45,025 nucleotides of DNA from Acidobacteriota bacterium (GTDB lineage: Bacteria > Acidobacteriota > UBA890): positions 1 to 45,025 of the forward strand of contig PCAP01000020.1 in NCBI GenBank assembly GCA_002731215.1, written 5' to 3'. Under the pieces are notes generated by a model. That model had not been told where the DNA came from. It did not search any database and saw only the letters and a list, made by a program, of their open reading frames with translations. The position numbers were made by a program, and so were the translations under genes. Shown here in pieces: positions 29,605 through 39,949 of the stretch (positions are counted from its first letter, which is position 1; each line of letters starts with the position of its first letter).

Positions 29605-31002
29605 TTACTGGACGCCCGTTTCGCTGAGCGTAGTGAGGAACTCCTCATTATTTTCCGTTTGGCCAAGCCGCTTGATCAGCAACTCCATGGCTTCGTCGGA
29701 TTGCACAGCAGCTAGCGCCTTACGCAGCATCCAGACGCGTTGCAGCTCAGTTTCATCCAACAACAGTTCTTCCTTGCGGGTACCTGAGCGATTTATCGCA
29801 ATGGCAGGAAAGATACGTTTGTCGGCAAGCCTGCGTTCAAGGACGACTTCAGAATTGCCGGTGCCCTTGAACTCCTCAAAGATAACCTCGTCCATGCGGC
29901 TACCGGTCTCAATGAGTGCGGTGGCAATGATTGTCAGGCTTCCACCTTCCTCAATGTTTCGAGCTGAACCGAAAAACTTCTTCGGTTTCTCTAGAGCATT
30001 CGCATCCACCCCGCCAGTCAGGACACGGCCCGATGTTGGGGTGACGGTATTATGGGCCCGCGCAAGACGCGTCAGTGAATCCAGAAGAATTACTACATCA
30101 ATGCCGTGCTCAACAAGTCGTCTCGCCTTCTCCATTACTATTTCACCAACCGCCACGTGGCGCGTAGCCGGCTCATCAAAAGTTGAAGCCACGACTTCCC
30201 CCGCTACAGTCCGCTCCATATCCGTGACTTCTTCCGGGCGCTCGTCGATAAGCAAAACGATGACATATGCTTCTGGGTGGTTGGCCTCAAGAGATCGCGC
30301 GATAGTCTGAAGCAGCAGGGTCTTGCCGGCACGAGGCGGCGAGACGATAATCGCTCGTTGCCCAAACCCTTGCGGGCTAAGTAAGTCCAAAACACGCGCC
30401 GCAACGTTCTCTTTCCCGTGTTCTAAACGAATCCGCTTCTCTGGATGAAGCGGGGTCAAGTTCTTGAAACGCTTCCTCTGTTGAGCAATATCGGGCGGAT
30501 CGAAGTTGACGGCATCGACCCGGACCATAGCGAAATACTTCTCTCCGCTTTTTGGTTTCCGAATCGTGCCCGAAACAGTATCCCCAGTCCGTAACCCAAA
30601 TTTTCGAATCTGTGACGGGGACACGTAAACATCCTCGGGGCCCGGCAGATAAGAAAACTCCGGGGCCCTCAGGAAACCGTATCCGTCAGGAAGCACTTCC
30701 ACGACGCCCTCTGTATAGAGAAAACCGTTATCGATAGCCTGGACCTTGAGTATCTTGAAAACCAGATCCTGCTGAGTCAGCTCCGTTGCCTCTTCAGCCA
30801 ACCCAACTTTCTGTGCAGCCTCAAGAAGCTCAGCGGGTCGTAATTCCACAAGTTCAGATACCGAATGGAGTGTCTTGAGTATCGCCTTCGCTTCCTCGTC
30901 AACCTGCATTTCCGGGCCGCGAGTTTTACGGTGATGACGGTCCTTGTGCGGACCACGGCGGCCGCGACGACGGCGTGGACGACGCCTGCGCTGCTCATTC
31001 AT
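29605..31002 (-). CDS. rho: Transcription termination factor Rho
   Basis: [98 protein letters not shown]; basic Arg-rich N-terminus. Confidence 0.97.
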   Translation of the reverse strand: MNEQRRRRPRRRRGRRGPHKDRHHRKTRGPEMQVDEEAKAILKTLHSVSELVELRPAELLEAAQKVGLAEEATELTQQDLVFKILKVQAIDNGFLYTEGVVEVLPDGYGFLRAPEFSYLPGPEDVYVSPSQIRKFGLRTGDTVSGTIRKPKSGEKYFAMVRVDAVNFDPPDIAQQRKRFKNLTPLHPEKRIRLEHGKENVAARVLDLLSPQGFGQRAIIVSPPRAGKTLLLQTIARSLEANHPEAYVIVLLIDERPEEVTDMERTVAGEVVASTFDEPATRHVAVGEIVMEKARRLVEHGIDVVILLDSLTRLARAHNTVTPTSGRVLTGGVDANALEKPKKFFGSARNIEEGGSLTIIATALIETGSRMDEVIFEEFKGTGNSEVVLERRLADKRIFPAIAINRSGTRKEELLLDETELQRVWMLRKALAAVQSDEAMELLIKRLGQTENNEEFLTTLSETGVQ

Positions 31003-31028
31003 AGAAATTACCCTGGGTCAGGGAAGGA

Positions 31029-31052
31029 AATAGAGTGGTCCAATAGAGTGGT
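31029..31052. repeat. Tandem direct repeat in rho leader (11-bp unit, 13-bp period)
   Basis: AATAGAGTGGT-CC-AATAGAGTGGT on the + strand (ACCACTCTATT twice on the rho strand). Confidence 0.8.
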
Positions 31053-31143
31053 GCATGGGACACAAAGATTGCCAGCCTTAAGAAGCCAGAAAAGGCCCGG
31101 CGAAGCGCGAGAATGTTCGGAGGCGCGCTACCGACCTATATTG

Positions 31144-31169
31144 TTGACAGGAAAAAGGGGGCCTGTCAA
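31144..31169. repeat. Perfect 8-bp inverted repeat in the cytochrome c-rho intergenic region
   Basis: TTGACAGG-AAAAAGGGGG-CCTGTCAA. Confidence 0.75.
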
Positions 31170-31191
31170 GACCTTGTTCGCACGTGTGACA

Positions 31192-31647
31192 TCAACGACT
31201 CTTGTAACCACCCGCAACGAGGACGTTTGCCACATAAGAAGCTACCGCCTTGATCTGCTCTTCAGAGAGAACATCAGAAAACGGCGTCATAGCACTGTCG
31301 TCAATTCCCTCAGCAACTACGCCAGCGATTTCCTCGACAGTTCCACCGCCTGCATATTTCCACTCTGCTCCGGTGAAATCGCGTGGTTTTGGGTCGAGGA
31401 ACCGGGCCGCTGAACCATCACCTTTTCCCTCTTGTCCGTGACACGATGCGCATTGCTCTGAATAAACAGTGCGGCCACGCTCAATCTGTTCAGTGTCCTG
31501 CTCCTGATCAGCAAGTAGAGAACTAGATACTGCAAAGACGAACCCAAACATGATGACAAACAATGCGGCACAAGATTCTGCTAGCAAGCGGGGGAGGGAA
31601 CCCGCACTTTGTTTCGAATGCATTCCGTTCTCCATACGACCAGTCAT
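31192..31647 (-). CDS. Exported c-type cytochrome
   Basis: Signal/TM LLAESCAALFVIMFGFVFAVSSSLL; heme motif CASCHG; distal AMTPFSDVLSEEQIKAVASYV. Confidence 0.9.
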   Translation of the reverse strand: MTGRMENGMHSKQSAGSLPRLLAESCAALFVIMFGFVFAVSSSLLADQEQDTEQIERGRTVYSEQCASCHGQEGKGDGSAARFLDPKPRDFTGAEWKYAGGGTVEEIAGVVAEGIDDSAMTPFSDVLSEEQIKAVASYVANVLVAGGYKSR

Positions 31648-31692
31648 CTTTCCTTGGGAGGATTTGGGGTCAAACTCGTACTGATTATACGC

Positions 31693-33216
31693 TCAGCGTC
31701 CCGCGCTTGCCGACAATCTCAACCATTCCGCAAGTCGAGACGCACTTTGAAGGTAGGCATGATCTGCAGTGTCGATCTTGTCGTTGTCCGATATGCCGTC
31801 CATCCCCGATGGAATGACTACCGCGAATGGTTCCACGTTGCGGTGCCTGGGATTTGTGGTGAGCTTCCAAAGAGTGAAACCTTTCAACGTAGGGAAGGCC
31901 CCTTGCTTTACCACGCGCTCCAATGCTTCCATGGCGCGCACCCGCTCAAATGGGTCTTCTGGGGCAGTTGCCCAATGTACACACGTCAACACGGGTTCGG
32001 CTCCAATCCCACCTGTGGGCACTGTCTCCAACACCTCGACACGTTGATATGAAAAAGGTCGAACAGTACTCGCAGCTTTCCGTGTCCAGCCGAGTTCGAA
32101 AAACATGACCGGCAGGATCCGGCCAGGGCCACCGGAACGACGGGCAAGGTCATTGAGTTCACTTGCTACGTTCAACCAATTCGACGTCATAGCTTCTTCA
32201 AGTCGCTTGCCCGCCAATCCTCGAAGACTCAAAGGGAAATAGGCGTTGACTCCAACAACGTCGAGCGCGTCCCAGAACCCTACTTCTTGGAATTGGTCGA
32301 AATTCGCCGCATAGCTCAGAGGCCCAGAGTACACATCGCGGATGTCCCCAATAAGGGCGCGCCAATGTCCGTCATACGTTTCACGACGGGCGTTCAAGTC
32401 GCCAAGTCTTACGCCCTCTGCTTCCGATGCCCCAGTAACGTATTGGGTCCAGCTACGATCGGAAACCTCTTGTGCACGGAGATACTCATCGAGAGTCGCA
32501 TAGTTCCCACCGTCCGGGAACTGCAGATCCGGTGCCATATCTTGGGGGAGTATTGTGGCGCCGCACCGCACTAACGATTCTCTTACGCTACTAGTACGGT
32601 CAGGGCTTAAAAAATACCGGTACAATTCCGGCAGTTTTTCCAATACTACGGTTGAGGTAAGGGAGTTAAGTTCACTCCCGATTACAAGAAGATCGACATT
32701 TTCGGAAGAGGCGATTCTAGCCGCCCAAAGAACGAATTCTCCATAATTGCGGAACCAGGTCGATACATCTTTTCGGTCAGGCCAAATAGTTCCGTGCCAA
32801 TGGTGACGGTTCGAAATGTCGCCTTGCTCAAGCGCGACACGCAATACTAGGGTCACGGCAAGTCCCGCGTCCTTGGCCATCTTAATGTTGGCAATAATGC
32901 CGTCCCCATCTCTGTGGAATATCAAATCAGGGGAATTCCAGGCCTGCTGACGCGCGTAGATTGTTAACTGGATAGTATCGAGGCCTTGGGCCAATAATCC
33001 ATCCATCCAGGCTTGGGTGTCCTTTTCATCAACCTGAATTCCGCCGGACATAATTGGCACATGAGGTCTATCAGCAGAGGGGAAACATCCGGCCACGCTA
33101 ATACATATCAAGAGGCTGCTAGCAACCAACGACAACTGCCATTTGGATAACCCGTTGGTAGGAAGCGGTGGTTTGGATGGAATTAGATCTTTCCACCTGT
33201 ATATAAAACTTTCCAT
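31693..33216 (-). CDS. Lipoprotein, GH113-like TIM-barrel glycoside hydrolase
   Basis: Lipobox-like ICISVAGC; IMSGGIQVDEKDTQAWMDGLLAQGLDTIQLTIYARQQAWNSPDL; LLVIGSELNSL; VVGVNAYFPLS. ORF extends to 33297. Confidence 0.7.
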   Translation of the reverse strand: MESFIYRWKDLIPSKPPLPTNGLSKWQLSLVASSLLICISVAGCFPSADRPHVPIMSGGIQVDEKDTQAWMDGLLAQGLDTIQLTIYARQQAWNSPDLIFHRDGDGIIANIKMAKDAGLAVTLVLRVALEQGDISNRHHWHGTIWPDRKDVSTWFRNYGEFVLWAARIASSENVDLLVIGSELNSLTSTVVLEKLPELYRYFLSPDRTSSVRESLVRCGATILPQDMAPDLQFPDGGNYATLDEYLRAQEVSDRSWTQYVTGASEAEGVRLGDLNARRETYDGHWRALIGDIRDVYSGPLSYAANFDQFQEVGFWDALDVVGVNAYFPLSLRGLAGKRLEEAMTSNWLNVASELNDLARRSGGPGRILPVMFFELGWTRKAASTVRPFSYQRVEVLETVPTGGIGAEPVLTCVHWATAPEDPFERVRAMEALERVVKQGAFPTLKGFTLWKLTTNPRHRNVEPFAVVIPSGMDGISDNDKIDTADHAYLQSASRLAEWLRLSASAGR

Positions 33217-33526
33217 AATAATCGTTATCCAGAAACGCTCGAATCCACTGTTTCTTCTCTTATACTTCGGTACCGCTCTAATGTAAGGGATTTTCAAAAA
33301 AGTACATCAGTGCGTCTGGGTAGGGTCCTGTGGCTAACATCCTGATCACAGATTCACCACATTCTCAAGGAAGTTTCGATAGGCTATTTACAGTCCAATT
33401 ACAATGTAGAGTTGGAACGGTTAGAGCATATGAGGATGTTCAAATCATACGATCAAAGCTTATCTTGTAAAAAGAACTTTCAAGACCCTCAGTTTTTTAA
33501 CCAACTTTCTTCACAAGAACTCATGA

Positions 33527-34885
33527 TTGATTCGAAGGGGGCTCACTGTGACGAGTAGACGAATATTGGCCCTGTTCTGCGGTTTGCTGATTACTATTTC
33601 CGGCCTGAGCGCCTATGCCCAGAACTCCAAACAATCCTATGAAACGATGCGCCTTATTCGCCGAGAAAAGATGGATCTGATCCTTCCAGGCGCGATGCGT
33701 GACAACAATGTTGATATGTGGATCCATGTTGTACAGAGTGCGAACAAGGATCCACTCGCCCTCGACCTCGGTGGATGGTTTGAATACCGCGCCTGGGACC
33801 CCATCGGATACTACATATTCACAGACCGAGGCGGAGAAGGAATCGAAAGAATCATCCTGGGAGGCGAGGACGAGGAGGGTCTCTATGACATTTCCGGGTC
33901 CGGCATGGAATTACTTCGCCTCGTAGAGGAACGCGATCCACAAGTCATTGCTGTCAACATGTCAACTTCCCTTCCGATTGCAAACGGGTTGTCACATACA
34001 GCCTATTTGAGCATGACAGACGCATTGGGAGAGAAGTATTCAAAGAGAATTGTTTCGGCCGAAAAAGTGATTACCGACTTCAGAGTTCGAAGAGTCCAAT
34101 CGGAGATTGTTGCTTTTTCGAACGCGCTTGAGATTCAACGGCAAATCATGGAAGCAGCTCTGCGTCGGATCAAGCCGGGGATCACAACCCCTGAAGACGT
34201 TGGTTGGTGGGCTGCAGATCAGCTTCTGGCGCAAGGTATCGGACCATCCTACCAAGCAGCAACGCTGTTCCTCCCCTACCGACCAAACGGTGCGACCAAT
34301 GGTGTCTATCAGCCAGGTGCATTCATTTCATGGGATATGGGAATCGGCTATTTAAACTTCGGCACAGACATCAAGAGAAATGCATATATTCTCCGGGACG
34401 GAGAGGAAGACCTGCCCGAGGGGCTCAAACTTGCATGGACACGCGGGATGGCGGCGAGAGAAATCTTGCGAAAAACATTCAAAGTAGGCAGAACCGCAGG
34501 AGAATCTCTGGAAGCAATTGTCGTCGCACTGGAAGCAGCCGATTACGTGCATACACCTTCAGACGACAGAACTTCACAATATCGAGATCTGGTGAGAGCT
34601 CTAGGCGATGACAGGAGGTCAGGGTTTTCGATCGACTTCCATGCAACGGGAAATACGAGCGTGGGCGACGCTACAGCAGGCCCATCGATGGCGGCTTGGC
34701 GATCAGCAACCGCAAATATCATGGTCCAGCCAAACTATATTTTTGCCCTGGAGTTTGAGTTGAACACGTGGATTCCGGAGTGGGATAGGCGAATAGGAAT
34801 CAATTTCGAAGACAATGCCATTGTTACAAACCTTGGCGTTGAATACCTGAGTCCAATAAACGAAGACATCATCATAATCCGCTAG
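33527..34885 (+). CDS. Exported M24 family metallopeptidase (Xaa-Pro peptidase-like)
   Basis: RIKPGITTPEDVGWWAADQLLAQG; ISWDMGIGYLNFGTDIKRNAYIL; DFHATGNTSVGDATAGPSM; FALEFELNTW; NFEDNAIVT. Confidence 0.75.
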   Translation: MIRRGLTVTSRRILALFCGLLITISGLSAYAQNSKQSYETMRLIRREKMDLILPGAMRDNNVDMWIHVVQSANKDPLALDLGGWFEYRAWDPIGYYIFTDRGGEGIERIILGGEDEEGLYDISGSGMELLRLVEERDPQVIAVNMSTSLPIANGLSHTAYLSMTDALGEKYSKRIVSAEKVITDFRVRRVQSEIVAFSNALEIQRQIMEAALRRIKPGITTPEDVGWWAADQLLAQGIGPSYQAATLFLPYRPNGATNGVYQPGAFISWDMGIGYLNFGTDIKRNAYILRDGEEDLPEGLKLAWTRGMAAREILRKTFKVGRTAGESLEAIVVALEAADYVHTPSDDRTSQYRDLVRALGDDRRSGFSIDFHATGNTSVGDATAGPSMAAWRSATANIMVQPNYIFALEFELNTWIPEWDRRIGINFEDNAIVTNLGVEYLSPINEDIIIIR

Positions 34886-34914
34886 CTGGAGCCCACTAGG
34901 ACTGAGGGCACAGT

Positions 34915-36162
34915 TCAATGCCGGGCAGGTACCAGCAGCTTCTCCCCTACCCTGATCATTGTGCGGTTCCCCATATTGTTGGCGTCTTGAATTGCGCGAA
35001 CCTGCGTACCATACCGATTAGCAATGATTGTCAGATTCTCACCACGCCGGACGGTATGGGCAGTAAACTCCGGTTCAGGAACCTCTAAAACGATGTCAAG
35101 AACGGTTCCCGGCTCAGGCAGTTGCTCGTCCCAGAGTTGATTGTCTCGAATAATCCGCCAGGCGGAGGTCTCGAACATGGCGATGAGATCATCTATCGAT
35201 TCACCAGTTGCCACGGTGTGTTCGGCTTGCTCGGGCTGCTCAGGCAGTTCGTCATCGTACTGATCCTGTTTTGCTTCCCATTCTAGAGGGAGACGCAATT
35301 CCATTCCTGGCGGCAACGTTTGTAGGTGCCAGATCTTGTTTTCCTCGCGCAATGCATCCAAGGCCACATCAAACGCGAATCCAACGGTGAAATAATTGTC
35401 CCCTATACGGCTCCGATAATAGATAGAGTCATCGCGCACTTGGTAAAGGTTGGTGCTTAGCACTTTTGGGTAGGCAATCAGATACCCCGGAACAAGCTTT
35501 CGAATGCCGATATAAGGGTTATAGAGTCGCAATTGAACAAGAGGGACGCCAAGCCGCCGCGACACTGCCCACCAATCATCATCTTCTCGGGCTACCTCAA
35601 GGAGCAAATCACTAGCATGGCGTCGAATGGGCTCTTCATAAAGTTTAAGCATCATCCTGTAGTGACCCACCCCGATAACGTACTGAAGGGATTCCAAGCG
35701 CATCGGGCGACTCCGGCCTACCGTGCCAGGGCCACCGTTATATCCAGCGAGCGCATAGTCCTCTCGGTCGAAACGTTCGACAAGTTGTGCCAGGTACTTA
35801 ATGCCCGCCTCGATGTTGTCATCCACGCCAAGAGCTCTTTGGGTCGCCGGCATAACTTGAAAATAGCCTTCGGCACCCGCCCAAGAGGTGAGAGCAGCAT
35901 TTCCACCCGACTCGTACAAGCAGACCGCACGAGCAAGATCATAGTCAAGTCCGTAGGCCCTTGAGTGAAAACCTATCCGTTCTTCAATCTCCATGACTTT
36001 TCTATAAAGCCCAAGGAAACCAGGCGACAGATCATTAAGTTCCAGGGTTTCCGGATCAAGCACACCTGTTGGCAATTGCTGTGCCATCAACAGCGACCCC
36101 GACAAGAAAAAGGTCAATACCAAGACACTTGCAAATTGGACACCGCAACATCTGGCTAACAT
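34915..36162 (-). CDS. LysM-containing lytic transglycosylase (MltD-like)
   Basis: LDYDLARAVCLYESGGNAALTSWAGAEGYFQVMPATQRALGV (SLT); two LysM-like segments including HTVRRGENLTIIANRYGTQVRAIQDANNMGNRTMIRVGEKLLVP. Confidence 0.9.
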   Translation of the reverse strand: MLARCCGVQFASVLVLTFFLSGSLLMAQQLPTGVLDPETLELNDLSPGFLGLYRKVMEIEERIGFHSRAYGLDYDLARAVCLYESGGNAALTSWAGAEGYFQVMPATQRALGVDDNIEAGIKYLAQLVERFDREDYALAGYNGGPGTVGRSRPMRLESLQYVIGVGHYRMMLKLYEEPIRRHASDLLLEVAREDDDWWAVSRRLGVPLVQLRLYNPYIGIRKLVPGYLIAYPKVLSTNLYQVRDDSIYYRSRIGDNYFTVGFAFDVALDALREENKIWHLQTLPPGMELRLPLEWEAKQDQYDDELPEQPEQAEHTVATGESIDDLIAMFETSAWRIIRDNQLWDEQLPEPGTVLDIVLEVPEPEFTAHTVRRGENLTIIANRYGTQVRAIQDANNMGNRTMIRVGEKLLVPARH

Positions 36163-36361
36163 GTAAATCTCCACATGAATCCGAAGGACGATATTGTTTA
36201 TAGCAATCCCCCGACCTGCCCTGCAAGCAGCCAACCTAATTGCTATCGGGGGAACACGATCCATGTTGCATGCATTACTGGGCCGAGATAAAGTCCGGTG
36301 ATCAGGCAAACATGCCTGCTCCCACCCCAACCTTGCGACTAATAACTAGCTTTCTCTTGCT

Positions 36362-37678
36362 ATGTGTTCGACGCCCTGGAAGTTACTTGGGGGACTTGCG
36401 GTCCTAGCAGGCTCGATGCTTGCGCTATTGCTCGTTGGTCCCATTGCTCTCCCAAAACACTCCGCCACAAATCCTTCTGGAATTAACGCCACGGCTCCTC
36501 ACCCGGTGCCAATTCTGCCAGAAGCGTGGCCTCTGTCCCTTGCTGCGGGTGCGGCACGTGTTGTTGAAGGCACCTTCCGCCTCGGAGACACCTTCGGTAA
36601 TGTTCTGAACCAGGCGGGTGTTCCCGGAAGACTAATTGATCAACTCGCACATGCTGTTAAACCAGATTTTAACGTCCAGCGCATACGCTCGGGGCGAGCG
36701 TACAAAATCTACTTCACACCAGATAATGAATTGGTACTGTTTCGCTACCAGCGCAGCGAACAGCAGACGGTCTTGGTTGCCAAAGGAGCAAGCGGTTGGC
36801 GTGCCATCGAGATAACTATCCCCTACAAGATTCGCCCACGGTTTATTCAAGCTAAGGTTCTTGGCAGCCTTGAAGGAGCGCTTGAAGCGACCTCAATAGG
36901 TCGGACGGGCGCCATTCGACTCGCTCACGAACTTGCTGGAATCTTTGCCTGGGACATCGATTTCTCAGCCGACCTTCGTGTCAACGACAATGTCAATTTA
37001 GTCGTTGAGCAACGTTTTCTTGAAGGTAGATTTGTTGGGTTTGGTGATGTGCTTTTGGCCGAATTGAATATCGCTGATCGTGTCTATCGAGCTGTTAGAT
37101 ATCAGCGGCTCGGGGCTGCGACAGCTTACTTCACGCCAGTTGGCCAATCACTCCAACGTGCCTTTCTACGATCGCCCGTTGACTTTACTAGCATTTCTTC
37201 AGGCTTCTCGCATCGCCGAATGCATCCGATCCTCAATATTGCCAAGCCTCATTACGGTATCGACTACGTTGCTCCTGCAGGTACGCCAGTCCATGCGACG
37301 GCCACAGGAACCATCGCCTACGTTGGTCGTACCGGGCAGGCAGGGAACCACGTCAAGATCCGACACGGCGGTTCTTACACTAGTCACTATCTCCATCTCT
37401 CTCGCTTTGCAGACGAAATCAAGGTTGGCGATTCAATAGAGCAGGGCCAGGTCCTCGGATACGTAGGTCGGACCGGGCTAGCAACCAACAATCATCTCCA
37501 CTATCAGCTCGATCAAAGTGGCACATTTGTCGACCCTTTGAGGATCAATCTTCCTGCTGGCGCACCCTTGGCCGACGAGTTAATGCCCGATTTTATTCGG
37601 CAACGAGATGCCTGGATCTCAATACTGCGGGAGGGGCAAGTCGACCGTCCACTCGTCCTCGCAGGAAGCGGTGAATAA
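36362..37678 (+). CDS. M23 family metallopeptidase (LytM domain)
   Basis: SGFSHRRMHPILNIAKPHYGIDYVAPAGTPVHATATGTIAYVGRTGQAGNHVKIRHGGSYTSHYLHLSRF; NHLHYQL. Confidence 0.93.
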   Translation: MCSTPWKLLGGLAVLAGSMLALLLVGPIALPKHSATNPSGINATAPHPVPILPEAWPLSLAAGAARVVEGTFRLGDTFGNVLNQAGVPGRLIDQLAHAVKPDFNVQRIRSGRAYKIYFTPDNELVLFRYQRSEQQTVLVAKGASGWRAIEITIPYKIRPRFIQAKVLGSLEGALEATSIGRTGAIRLAHELAGIFAWDIDFSADLRVNDNVNLVVEQRFLEGRFVGFGDVLLAELNIADRVYRAVRYQRLGAATAYFTPVGQSLQRAFLRSPVDFTSISSGFSHRRMHPILNIAKPHYGIDYVAPAGTPVHATATGTIAYVGRTGQAGNHVKIRHGGSYTSHYLHLSRFADEIKVGDSIEQGQVLGYVGRTGLATNNHLHYQLDQSGTFVDPLRINLPAGAPLADELMPDFIRQRDAWISILREGQVDRPLVLAGSGE

Positions 37679-37739
37679 AACGCTTCGACCTTTAGCCACG
37701 GTTCTGGGGCTCAATCGAGCGAGACGGTAAACTCTCGCC

Positions 37740-39371
37740 ATGCGCTCATTTGCGCTCACTTGTGAGGTCCTCAGCCGCCTCGACAGTGTCGAGGGTAAGG
37801 TGCAGTGTGCCGCTGCCTATTTGATTTCTCGTCCCATCGATGAAGTTTGTCTAGCCGCACGCTTTCTCTCAGGGTCTCCCCTGCCCCACGGCACCCCTCC
37901 ACCAAAGGTCGGTGTCGCGAGCATATCCGCAGTGGTGGGGGAACAGTGCGGCCTTTCCGCAGCAGTGGTACGACGGCGAGCCGTGACCAAAGGAGACTTG
38001 GGAACCGCGGTCGAAATCTTGCTTGGCGCCATCCGCCCGCCCGACACTGGTGCTTCTGGCAATCTAGCACTAAACCGCGTAGCCCAGAAAATTTCTGAGC
38101 TTGGTATTTATAGTCCTGAAGGACGTGCGCAACGCCTACGACAGCTTTACGCATCAGCAGATCCACTGGAAGCCAAATACCTCACTAAATTGCTAGTCGG
38201 CTCGCTCCGTACCGGCATGCAAGCCGGCAGAGTCGAAGAAGCCATAGCTTTAGCGTTCAACGAACCACTTGAGAAGGTGCGTCGTGCCCACATGCTGATT
38301 GGCGACATTGGAGAAGTTGCAGAGAGAGCATGGCATCACAAACTGGCGAACATACGTCTACTACCATTCCGCCCTGTGCACTGCATGTTGGCCCATCCGG
38401 TTGCGGACACTGCAGAAATTCTGGAACACCTAGCATTGCCTGCTATCGCCGAATCCAAACTAGATGGCATTCGCGCTCAACTGCATGTGTACCGAGGGCA
38501 GTGCCGGCAATATGCACGCAGTCTAGAAGAAGTTACACACCTTTTCCCAGAACTGAACGTCGCTGTTGAGATACTTGACGACGATTGGATCCTGGATGGG
38601 GAAATCGTTGCATGGAAGGAAGGGCCCCTAGCTTTCGAAAAGTTACAACAGAGGCTCGGCCGCCGCCAAGTTCCCCTAACAATGTTGCTCGATATTCCAG
38701 TGATCTACCACGCATTCGACGTGTTGCGAGCATCCGGACAAGATTTGATAGACGAGCCACTAAGTGCACGAAAAAAGGTACTGGAAACTGTCCCCAATGT
38801 TGGTGCGGTTTGCCGCATTGAGCACGACGCTGTCACGACACCAGAGGCCGTCGGCACCTTGCTTGAAACAGCGTTTAAAACCGGCCTGGAAGGCGTCATC
38901 TTCAAGGATCCAAACAGCACATACCATCCAGGCTCCCGCGGACGTGCATGGCTTAAACTTAAGCGCCCGCTCGGCACACTAGACGTTGTCGTTACAGCTG
39001 CACAATATGGACGTGGGAATCGGGCCGGATGGCTCTCTGACATGACCTTTGCGATTGGCTCCGAAGACGGAAGGCTTGTCGACATTGGAAAAGCCTATTC
39101 CGGGCTAACTCACCCCGAGATACGTTCATTAACTGAACACTTTAAGGCAACCACATCTAAACGTTCAGGCGACGTACATGTCGTTCAACCAACTGTGGTC
39201 TTGGAGGTCGCCTTCGGTGGAATTCAACGGAGCAACCGATATGCCAGCGGCTTTGCTCTAAGATTTCCACGGATTGTCCGTCAGCGGACGGATCTCGGGC
39301 TGCATGATATTGACGACGTTCGACAACTCGAGAATCTATACAAAACTCAAAAAGGACGTCGATCGATATGA
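37740..39371 (+). CDS. ATP-dependent DNA ligase
   Basis: Adenylation motif ESKLDGIRAQLH; DWILDGEIVAW; EGVIFKDPNSTYHPGSRGRAWLKLKR; LEVAFGGIQRSNRYASGFALRFPRIVRQRTD. Confidence 0.93.
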   Translation: MRSFALTCEVLSRLDSVEGKVQCAAAYLISRPIDEVCLAARFLSGSPLPHGTPPPKVGVASISAVVGEQCGLSAAVVRRRAVTKGDLGTAVEILLGAIRPPDTGASGNLALNRVAQKISELGIYSPEGRAQRLRQLYASADPLEAKYLTKLLVGSLRTGMQAGRVEEAIALAFNEPLEKVRRAHMLIGDIGEVAERAWHHKLANIRLLPFRPVHCMLAHPVADTAEILEHLALPAIAESKLDGIRAQLHVYRGQCRQYARSLEEVTHLFPELNVAVEILDDDWILDGEIVAWKEGPLAFEKLQQRLGRRQVPLTMLLDIPVIYHAFDVLRASGQDLIDEPLSARKKVLETVPNVGAVCRIEHDAVTTPEAVGTLLETAFKTGLEGVIFKDPNSTYHPGSRGRAWLKLKRPLGTLDVVVTAAQYGRGNRAGWLSDMTFAIGSEDGRLVDIGKAYSGLTHPEIRSLTEHFKATTSKRSGDVHVVQPTVVLEVAFGGIQRSNRYASGFALRFPRIVRQRTDLGLHDIDDVRQLENLYKTQKGRRSI

Positions 39372-39439
39372 ACAGTCCTACCGATCACCTTCGACAGTCG
39401 ATGACTGGAGCGAAATAGCCCGAGCACACACTTATTCCT

Positions 39440-39949
39440 ATGACTTCCATCGTTGCAGTTATCGGCAACGCCGAACCTGATCCCACACGTGACAACGTCG
39501 CTGAACAAGTGGGTGTGGCCATTGCAAAGGGCGGCTGGGGATTAGTCTGTGGCGGGCTTGGGGGCGTCATGGAAGCCGCGAGCCGCGGTGCCCACTCAGT
39601 GACTAACGGCACTGGCCCCCCCATTATCGCTATTCTTCCAGGCGTTGACAAAGCTGCAGCAAATCCATACGCGGACATCACCATCCCCACCGGCCTTGGC
39701 TATGCTCGCAACCTCCTAGTTGTCCTGGCCGCAGATGCGGTCGTCGCTGTTGGCGGCCACAGTGGTACGCTCAGTGAAATAGCCCATGCTTGGCAAGCAG
39801 GGAAGCCAGTGTGCGCCTTTACGGGCACCCCTGGGTGGGGTGCACAGCTGGCCGGAGAAGCGTTGGACCAGAAACGAGCAGACCGAATTTTCGAGATAAG
39901 AACAATAAAAGAGCTCGAAAATTGGCTAAAAAAAACACTAGCCACGTAA
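39440..39949 (+). CDS. TIGR00725/LOG-like Rossmann-fold protein
   Basis: IVAVIGNAEPD...GWGLVCGGLGGVMEAASRGAHS; AVVAVGGHSGTLSEIAHAWQAGKPV. Confidence 0.85.
   Translation: MTSIVAVIGNAEPDPTRDNVAEQVGVAIAKGGWGLVCGGLGGVMEAASRGAHSVTNGTGPPIIAILPGVDKAAANPYADITIPTGLGYARNLLVVLAADAVVAVGGHSGTLSEIAHAWQAGKPVCAFTGTPGWGAQLAGEALDQKRADRIFEIRTIKELENWLKKTLAT

Noticed and set aside
29052-29666. Treating 29052..29291 and 29346..29666 as two independent small genes or a pseudogene
   Set aside because: They share one frame, are separated only by the TGA, form one colinear protein family, and the TGA is exactly at the redox Cys codon with a hairpin behind it. A genuine nonsense mutation remains possible but is less parsimonious.
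29605-30310. Long antisense ORF 29429..30310 (+) opposite rho
   Set aside because: Ser/Arg-rich translation with no family features; rho on the other strand is unambiguous.
31144-31169. Inverted repeat downstream of cytochrome c as an intrinsic terminator
   Set aside because: No U-tract follows the hairpin on the minus strand, so it is reported only as an inverted repeat.
33217-33526. AT-rich divergent intergenic region as a mobile-element boundary
   Set aside because: No inverted repeats, direct target duplications or transposase remnants visible; more likely a divergent promoter region.
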